Source: Bryobacterales bacterium (GTDB lineage Bacteria > Cyanobacteriota > Vampirovibrionia > Obscuribacterales > Obscuribacteraceae). Taken from it: a DNA stretch of 11,847 bases. The stretch spans positions 1-11,847 of the forward strand of contig CAJCHQ010000998.1 in NCBI GenBank assembly GCA_903970295.1. Direction: 5' to 3'. This document shows, piece after piece, positions 6,423-11,847 of this stretch. The position numbers and the translations under genes are program-made. Under the pieces are notes generated by a model. It was not told where the DNA came from. It did not search any database and worked only from the letters and a program-made list of their open reading frames with translations. How positions within the stretch are numbered: the stretch's first letter is position 1; each line of letters starts with the position of its first letter.

Positions 6423-8075
6423 GTGTCCGAAACTCAACCATTAGATGCAAGCCCAACCGCTACGTCTGCAACAGCTGCCAACTCGGCAGCGCCACCTCAC
6501 ACAGACCTGAGAGGTCTGACCAGGCGACAACTGATTGGCACGATCATCGGCTTGCAACTGACACTGTTGCTCGCCGCGCTCGATCAAACGATTGTCTCGA
6601 CCGCTATGCCGCAGATCATCGCGCGATTGAATGGCTTCGACCGTTATGCCTGGGTGACAACCGCTTATCTGCTCACATCCACTGCCGCTGTTCCCATTCT
6701 CGGCAAGCTTTCGGATATGTACGGACGCAAAACGATATTGCTCAACGGTGCCCTGTTTTTCATTTTGACATCAGCACTTTGCGGAGCTGCCGGTCAAATT
6801 CCTGTGCCCTTAGATGGCATGAACCAATTGATTATCGCGCGCAGATTGCAAGGCATCGCCGGTGGTGCCATCATGGCAAGCGTGTTTTCTTCTCTGGGAG
6901 ATCTTTTTCCTCCCAAAGAGCGCGGCAAATACATGGGGTTGTTCGCAGGCGTCTGGGGATTGTCTTCCATGATTGGACCGGCGCTCGGAGGCTGGCTGAC
7001 AGACGCCTTTTCCTGGCGCTGGATTTTCTACGTCAATCTACCAGTCGGGCTGCTCGCGATCACTGCGCTGCAAGTCTATTTCCCGACCGTAAAACCAAGC
7101 ACCGCAAGTCGAAAGATCGACTATCTCGGAGCATTTTGCCTGATTGCCTTTCTAGTCCCTCTCCTGCTCGGCGTCACCAGCGCATCAGCAATCGGCTGGA
7201 CGGCACCACCTGTGCTTGGCTTGTTCTTCGCATCAATATGTGCATTTGCCTTCTTCGTGCGGGCGGAATTACGCGCTGCCGAACCCATCATGCCACCGGC
7301 TTTGTTACAAGTCGAAGAAATCAGACTTTCGCTCGTCATTATCGCTCTGGCGTCAGTAGCAATGTTTGCAGTTGTACTTTTCGCTCCGCTCTACTTGCAG
7401 GCAGTGCTTGGAGTGTCTGCTACAAAAGCCGGCTCGCTCTTTACGCCGATGACTCTGGCAATGTCAATCATGAGCGCCACGAGCGGACAACTCATTAGCA
7501 GATTAGGCAAATACAAATACCTGGCATTGGCCGGACTGAGCGTGACAGCGGTCGGTCTATTTTTGTTATCACGATATGACGGGTTTGACTCAACCGGTAC
7601 CTCGTTCATTTTGCTGTTGGTCATGATCGGCGCTGGACTGGGTGCCACCATGCCCATATTCACACTCTCATTGCAAAATGCTGCCCCACGTAACATGCTC
7701 GGTGCGGTCACTGGTCTATCCCAGTTCTGCCGATCCATAGGTGCCACCATCGGTGCTGCCACCCTCGGTTCAATCATGCAGGCGAGCTACGCCGATGGCA
7801 TGAAAAGCAGTGCCAACCTCGTCGCCGCACTGCCGGCTGAGGTCGCTAAAGTTGTGGACAATCCAGCCCGCCTCGTGCAAATGAAGAGTATGGTGATCCA
7901 AAAATATGCAGCCGCCGGCAGTGGTGATCCTTATCATCTCGAACAGCTCTACAAAGCGGTGGCGAACTCACTCGGAGACGCCATACATCTGACTTTCTTG
8001 CTCGGTGCACTGACGATACTCGTGGCGCTGGCAGCGGCGTGGTTTATCAAAGAGCGGCCGCTTCGATCAGAGTAA
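6423..8075 (+). CDS. DHA2-family (EmrB/QacA-type) MFS drug:H+ antiporter
   Basis: The protein is 550 residues from a GTG at 6423-6425, with AAAGGA (6411-6416) six bases upstream as ribosome-binding site. Residues 1-35 are a polar, Ala/Thr-rich cytoplasmic tail. Hydrophobic segments compatible with the 14-helix DHA2 layout follow. Motifs seen: 'LDQTIVSTAMPQI' in helix 1 (DHA2 motif D1, D54), motif A 'GKLSDMYGRK' (94-103), 'RRLQGIAGGAI' (motif B region, 140-150), and motif C 'GVWGLSSMIGPALGG' (176-190), the antiporter signature. The protein ends with a short basic tail. Family knowledge: inner-membrane proton-driven export of lipophilic or cationic drugs. In some diderms it works with an EmrA-type adaptor, but none is encoded here. 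Its position after the divergent MarR/LTxxQ pair suggests MarR-controlled efflux. The stop faces the Tad-like gene stop across 8 bases. The substrate is unknown. Confidence 0.95.
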   Translation: MSETQPLDASPTATSATAANSAAPPHTDLRGLTRRQLIGTIIGLQLTLLLAALDQTIVSTAMPQIIARLNGFDRYAWVTTAYLLTSTAAVPILGKLSDMYGRKTILLNGALFFILTSALCGAAGQIPVPLDGMNQLIIARRLQGIAGGAIMASVFSSLGDLFPPKERGKYMGLFAGVWGLSSMIGPALGGWLTDAFSWRWIFYVNLPVGLLAITALQVYFPTVKPSTASRKIDYLGAFCLIAFLVPLLLGVTSASAIGWTAPPVLGLFFASICAFAFFVRAELRAAEPIMPPALLQVEEIRLSLVIIALASVAMFAVVLFAPLYLQAVLGVSATKAGSLFTPMTLAMSIMSATSGQLISRLGKYKYLALAGLSVTAVGLFLLSRYDGFDSTGTSFILLLVMIGAGLGATMPIFTLSLQNAAPRNMLGAVTGLSQFCRSIGATIGAATLGSIMQASYADGMKSSANLVAALPAEVAKVVDNPARLVQMKSMVIQKYAAAGSGDPYHLEQLYKAVANSLGDAIHLTFLLGALTILVALAAAWFIKERPLRSE

Positions 8076-8083
8076 GTGTCGCG

Positions 8084-9775
8084 TTAGTTCGGATTCTGTC
8101 TCAGCCTAAAAGTGAAATCGAAGGCAATTCCGGGAGTATTGTAGGTCGGGCGCACGTAATTAGAACCGGAATTCGTCAAGAAAGATCTGTACATCAATTG
8201 ACTGTTCTCTAACAATGTTTGAACGACGTTATTGGCAGCGTTCGGATTGGCCTTCATAATGCCTGGGTAGGACAGCGGCTCACCGCCATGCTTTCCACCG
8301 TTGATGCGCCCAGGTTGATAAGTAAAATCAGTTATTTGCAGATCATAGTACAGCGTTGTATTGATATTTTTTACTTGCGCACTGTCGAGCCCTAAGCCGC
8401 TGATCGCCGCCCACTGGCGCTGACTGACACACAGATTTGTCTGGGTCGCGGCTCTGTTTGTGCATTTGATCGTGCCGTCAGTTTGCACATCGAAACAGAG
8501 CACTTGCGGTCCGTTGCCTGAGTAGGGCAGAGGCGTGGTCAACACATTCATCAGTTGGGTCAGGTTCAAATTGGTTCCAGCTCGTCTCAACCAATCATAA
8601 AAGCCGACACTGACCAAACTATCGAATTGCGGATGCGTTGGGCTAGCGGCCGGGATCAGGCTTATACTAAAAGGAGAAAGTGGGGTATCTGGATAATCTC
8701 CCTGCAATGGAGTTTGCAAAAGATCAGTCGGATCGGAAGCAATTTGACTTTCTTTGAAGATGTCACCAAGAGTTTGCACTTGTGAAATTGGACCATTCAA
8801 GAATGTCAGAGTTAAAGATCCAGGGTTGGGTCTGCGGTCGATAATCGCTCCGGCTTCGGCAGCGGATGCGATGCTCACAGTATGTGTAGCCTCACCATGA
8901 ATATCTTTATCGTGATAGATCTCCTGCGCTTGCACCAAAACCACTGTCGGAATTGACCCATTGATGCCCAGGTTTTGTTGAAATGACTTTGCTTCGACAA
9001 GAGTTGCGTCAGCACAGAGCGCACCAAAAACCAGCGGATATTTGTTTTTGTAGAATACGGCGACGTTCGGCATGTAAAATCCGCCCGATTGCTGGCTCGC
9101 TGATAATTGCGCGACGCCCGACGGCATTGGCACTGCGGCCCGACTGGATTGGGAGTTCGGCACATAGCCCAACGTCAACTTCAAGGACCCAGGAACGAGC
9201 TGGGCATAATTCCCTTCCATCCGCACTGCGTTCTTTTTGTAAACTTCGGTGGCATCCTGCAACGGAGATACGGTGACACCATTTACATCAATGCCTTGTC
9301 CGTTGTTGTTGATGATCTTCGTCAAGTAAGCAACTAGTCTCTTTTGCGCCGCGATCGCATTTGTATAATCCCGCACCGCGAGCGCTCGCATGACAGGGTC
9401 TTGCATGTAATCGGCGAGGATCATGTCCATACGCACAGTGGCAAGCAGAGTGTTGATGCCTTGAACAGGCATGCCATAACCGTCACCGGCAACGGTGCCT
9501 TGACCAACCGGGGCGAAATCAGACAAAGCAATGAAGCCGAAATTGGCATCCTCTAAAACAATTCGGCTCAAGTCCTTAGCGGCTACTAGAGCGGCTGCTT
9601 CGATTGCCGATTTCTCCTCCTGATAGCTTCCCAATTCCTGGCTGTATTTCAAACCAAAGAAAATCACAGCCAGACCAACCGTGGCCGTCAAGGCTATGAT
9701 CAAAACTAAAGTGCTCCCCGAGCGTTTTCTTACAGCTTCACGCTTGGAATGTCTCGACACCTTTCGCCTCGGCAT
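8084..9775 (-). CDS. Tad-like (TadE/TadG-type) membrane-anchored protein of unknown function
   Basis: The protein is 563 residues. A very basic N-terminus (residues 1-18) precedes one membrane segment at about 21-42 (GSTLVLIIALTATVGLAVIFF). After it comes 'YQEEKSAIEAAALVAAKDLS' (51-70). This order, basic tail then membrane helix then an Ala-rich helix after a short polar stretch, is that of TadE/TadG-like pilus-assembly or pseudopilin proteins. The remaining ~490 residues look extracytoplasmic, rich in Asn, Gln, Ser, Thr and Pro, with only a few cysteines, and match no domain I recognise. No von Willebrand A (MIDAS) motif is visible, unlike many TadG proteins. The ATG at 9773-9775 overlaps the kinase TAA by one base, and an AGGTG Shine-Dalgarno-like site lies within the kinase end, so the two are translationally coupled. 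A surface, adhesion or pilus-related role is inferred; no other tad genes are in view. Confidence 0.8.
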   Translation of the reverse strand: MPRRKVSRHSKREAVRKRSGSTLVLIIALTATVGLAVIFFGLKYSQELGSYQEEKSAIEAAALVAAKDLSRIVLEDANFGFIALSDFAPVGQGTVAGDGYGMPVQGINTLLATVRMDMILADYMQDPVMRALAVRDYTNAIAAQKRLVAYLTKIINNNGQGIDVNGVTVSPLQDATEVYKKNAVRMEGNYAQLVPGSLKLTLGYVPNSQSSRAAVPMPSGVAQLSASQQSGGFYMPNVAVFYKNKYPLVFGALCADATLVEAKSFQQNLGINGSIPTVVLVQAQEIYHDKDIHGEATHTVSIASAAEAGAIIDRRPNPGSLTLTFLNGPISQVQTLGDIFKESQIASDPTDLLQTPLQGDYPDTPLSPFSISLIPAASPTHPQFDSLVSVGFYDWLRRAGTNLNLTQLMNVLTTPLPYSGNGPQVLCFDVQTDGTIKCTNRAATQTNLCVSQRQWAAISGLGLDSAQVKNINTTLYYDLQITDFTYQPGRINGGKHGGEPLSYPGIMKANPNAANNVVQTLLENSQLMYRSFLTNSGSNYVRPTYNTPGIAFDFTFRLRQNPN

Positions 9776-11724
9776 TAGCGAACACCTATCTGTTCTCTCA
9801 CAGCCGTTACACCAAGGGGATTGATCTGCAAATCATCAGACATATTTTCCGTTTCGGAAAGTGATTGCTCGAGGGACACAGCCACATTTTCATCATTCGA
9901 GAACACTGGCACAGTAAACCAGAAAGTACTCCCCTCGCCGGGTTGACTGACGACCCCAATCTTGCCGCCGTGACTCTCGACGAATTTCTTGCAGATTGCC
10001 AGACCCAACCCGCTGCCAATACGCGCATCCTTCAAATTCACTTGTTTGAATTTATCGAAAATCGCCTCTTGCATGGATGCAGGAATACCTCGACCTCTAT
10101 CGGTAACAGACACCTTGGCCATACCCTCGCTAGACACTACGTCAATTACAATCATAGACTGCTCAGGTGAAAACTTGGCAGCATTAGTCAACAAATTACC
10201 GAGCACTCTCAGCAACTTCAGTTCATCGCATTGCAGTTCTAAGGAAGAAGGAGTGCTTACAACTTGAATCTGCTTCGCTGACAACGCCCCCTCGGCAAAC
10301 GCCACGGCCTTTTCAATAATCGTATCCAGAGACAGACAAGAGAGAACCAGGTCAGTCGAGTTAGCCGAAGCGTAATCCATGCGATCTAGCTCCAGCATGT
10401 CATTGGTCAAAGCCAGGAGACTTTCAATACATCTATCAGCATTGGCTAATAGCTTTGGTCCCGGTCCCTTCAATTCGCCGATATAGCCGTTGCCCAACAT
10501 GTCGTGAAAGAGGCGAATCGAAGCCAACGGGTTGCGAAGATCGTGGCAAACCATGCTGGTAAACTCTCGCTTGAGGCGCTCCAGTTCGTAGCGCTCAGTC
10601 ACGTCTTTAACTGCAAGCAGGGTGCGTTCGCCATCGGCAAAGGCAATCACACTGCTCGAAATTTCAGCGCGAAAAGTGCTTCCGTCAGCTCGCTTTCCAA
10701 TCAACTCGATAAACGAATCGCGACTGAATTCTACGCTTTCAGAAAGTGAAACCTCCTGATCGGCAGCCAGGAAAAGGTCCTTCACGTTGACACCTTGAAA
10801 ATCGGCGCAAGCGAATCCGAAAAGTTTCTCCGCTGCCACGTTGCCAAATTCGATGCTCGCATCCTGAATCACCAAAACGCCGGTCGGAACATTTCCGAGG
10901 ATCGTGCGGATCCGCTTTTCACTAGCCTCCAGCTCGCATCGGGCAGCCGCTAGTTGAGCTGCCATGTCGTGGAACTTACCATCTAATTTCTGAATCTCAT
11001 CGCTACCGGCCAGTGGTGGATTGAGCGGAACTCCACCAGCTAGTCGCGTGGAATTGTCAGCGATGGTGCCTACCCGGCGAACAATTTCAACGATGAAAAT
11101 GTAAAAAACGAATATCGCCATCAAAAAGTCGATAAAAACAACTCCATTGAGCAAATATTTGAGCAGATGGCGGCTGGAATCCAGATCAGCGATAGAAACC
11201 GGAAACAACGTCGTTTCCTCTTTCAAAATCATTCGTCTATCCAAAAAGAGTTTGCGCCAAATTACTTTCATTTCGCCACTGTCAAGAAGCGCTTTCAAAT
11301 CTTCAAACGACGCGCGGTCGGTAGGAACCGGCAGCCGACCTTTCAATTTCTGCCAGTCCTCGGCTATTGCCAATAATCCTTGCGTTTCCACTGCGCTGTC
11401 TTTGACAAGCGGTGCCAGCAGCTCGAGTTCGTTATCGATTGAGTCAGTGCTTTTGGCAAATACTTCCCCATACTCAGGGTCACCCGTTATTGTTTGGGCG
11501 ACAGAGCTAAGCGAGGATGTGACTATCAGGGTTGACAACCAATTCATTCGGCCAATCAACTCTTTGTGGTGATGTTGATGAGTGTTTAGCAAATCAGCGC
11601 GATCGACAATCAAACCGTATGACAAAATGACGATCACTTGCACGCCGAAAATAAGAGCGATCAAGAGCAAGCCTTTGCTCGCCAGCGACAAATTATTCAC
11701 CCAAGCACTCAAGGCTGTTTTCAT
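9775..11724 (-). CDS. Membrane sensor histidine kinase with HAMP and PAS domains
   Basis: The protein is 649 residues from an ATG with GGAG a few bases upstream. Layout: membrane helix 1 at about 17-40; an external helical sensor at 41-188, similar in size to four-helix or CHASE3-like sensors and containing a His cluster (H49, H51-53); membrane helix 2 at about 190-213; HAMP at 214-265; PAS at about 270-380, ending in the 'VKDVTERYELERLK' linker; and HisKA with the H-box 'FTSMVCHDLRNPLASI' (phospho-acceptor H394). HATPase_c follows, with N-box 'RVLGNLLTNAAKFS' (N510, N514), G1 'VTDRGRGIP', F-box 'IFDKF' and G2 'GSGLGLAICKKF'. About 40 acidic, polar residues follow the last strand. All catalytic motifs are intact. 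No receiver domain is fused and no response regulator is in the window, so the partner is unknown. The downstream Tad-like gene is coupled through a TAATG overlap. Confidence 0.96.
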   Translation of the reverse strand: MKTALSAWVNNLSLASKGLLLIALIFGVQVIVILSYGLIVDRADLLNTHQHHHKELIGRMNWLSTLIVTSSLSSVAQTITGDPEYGEVFAKSTDSIDNELELLAPLVKDSAVETQGLLAIAEDWQKLKGRLPVPTDRASFEDLKALLDSGEMKVIWRKLFLDRRMILKEETTLFPVSIADLDSSRHLLKYLLNGVVFIDFLMAIFVFYIFIVEIVRRVGTIADNSTRLAGGVPLNPPLAGSDEIQKLDGKFHDMAAQLAAARCELEASEKRIRTILGNVPTGVLVIQDASIEFGNVAAEKLFGFACADFQGVNVKDLFLAADQEVSLSESVEFSRDSFIELIGKRADGSTFRAEISSSVIAFADGERTLLAVKDVTERYELERLKREFTSMVCHDLRNPLASIRLFHDMLGNGYIGELKGPGPKLLANADRCIESLLALTNDMLELDRMDYASANSTDLVLSCLSLDTIIEKAVAFAEGALSAKQIQVVSTPSSLELQCDELKLLRVLGNLLTNAAKFSPEQSMIVIDVVSSEGMAKVSVTDRGRGIPASMQEAIFDKFKQVNLKDARIGSGLGLAICKKFVESHGGKIGVVSQPGEGSTFWFTVPVFSNDENVAVSLEQSLSETENMSDDLQINPLGVTAVREQIGVR

Positions 11725-11736
11725 ACTTCTCCGCCA

Positions 11737-11847
11737 TCATTGGCTTTGCGTGACGATTACTCGCACAACTTGCGTACCGCTGTTATCCGCAAGGCAATTG
11801 TCATTAACCATGAAATTTAAAGGACCAGGATTAGGCAGTTTGTAGTT
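11737..11847 (-). CDS. 3' end of a gene, possibly a LecA-like sugar-binding domain
   Basis: This minus-strand frame is open from the right edge to a TGA at 11737-11739, giving 36 residues. They read 'GPLNFMVNDNCLADNSGTQ' followed by 'VVRVIVTQSQ'. The pattern, a small hydrophobic strand, then V-N-D, then D-N-S-G, then alternating hydrophobics to the end, recalls the C-terminal edge of LecA (PA-IL)-like galactose-binding domains, where Asn and Asp bind calcium and sugar. The stop lies 12 bases before the kinase start with no promoter room, so this gene is probably in the same operon and upstream. The fragment is short, so both the gene call and the family suggestion are tentative. Confidence 0.6.
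   Translation of the reverse strand, partial: NYKLPNPGPLNFMVNDNCLADNSGTQVVRVIVTQSQ

Noticed and set aside
6182..7498. A 438-codon open frame on the plus strand overlapping the LTxxQ and exporter genes
   Set aside because: Its translation is rich in Arg, Ser, Cys and His with no domain, and it crosses the hairpin and two well-supported genes. The exporter frame has intact family motifs throughout, so this is a chance shadow despite its length.
8076..8083. Terminator between the convergent exporter and Tad-like genes
   Set aside because: Only 8 bases separate the two stops, and no hairpin with a T-tract was found there.
11582..11845. Plus-strand open frame over the kinase start and the right edge
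   Set aside because: It is antisense to the well-supported kinase start and has no domain; the minus-strand frame ending at 11737 fits the operon better.

Overview
The window looks like bacterial chromosome with balanced base composition and tight gene packing (gaps of 1 to 161 bases). It holds seven complete genes and two genes cut by the window edges. No tRNA, rRNA, CRISPR array, transposase or phage gene was seen. The exported phosphatase, Spy/CpxP-type protein, Tad-like membrane protein and DPM-type glycosyltransferase suggest a diderm (Gram-negative type) bacterium. General resemblance suggests a lineage such as Obscuribacterales (non-photosynthetic cyanobacterial relatives), but no marker gene is present, so this is only a tentative inference.

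Left part (1-4789): the 3' end of a helical, tetratricopeptide-like protein of unknown function (+) meets, stop to stop with a 1-base gap, a minus-strand pair. That pair is a family 2 glycosyltransferase of the polyprenyl-phosphate-sugar synthase type and a polytopic membrane protein resembling GT-C glycosyltransferases. They are 2 bases apart. The simplest reading is that the GT2 enzyme loads a sugar on a lipid carrier and the membrane protein uses it on the outer face of the membrane. Upstream of them, also on minus, is an exported HAD-superfamily phosphatase.

Middle part (4946-8075): a regulator and efflux module. A MarR-family regulator with an unusual Arg/Gly-rich N-terminal tail (-) is divergent from a small LTxxQ-motif (Spy/CpxP-like) protein with His- and Gly-rich tails and no signal peptide (+). 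A DHA2-family (EmrB/QacA) drug exporter follows (+). The divergent region carries a near-consensus sigma-70 promoter whose -10 lies inside an inverted repeat. A second, perfect 14-bp palindrome sits exactly 20 bp further on, and a related inverted repeat lies in front of the exporter gene. A long imperfect hairpin separates the small gene from the exporter. I infer MarR autoregulation and ligand-induced efflux. This is the most interesting part of the window.

Right part (8084-11847, all minus): the last codons of a gene that may encode a LecA-like sugar-binding domain, then 12 bases on a membrane histidine kinase with HAMP and PAS domains, then a Tad-like (TadE/TadG-type) membrane protein whose ATG overlaps the kinase stop codon. 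This looks like one operon linking signalling to a surface or pilus-like protein. No response regulator is present in the window.
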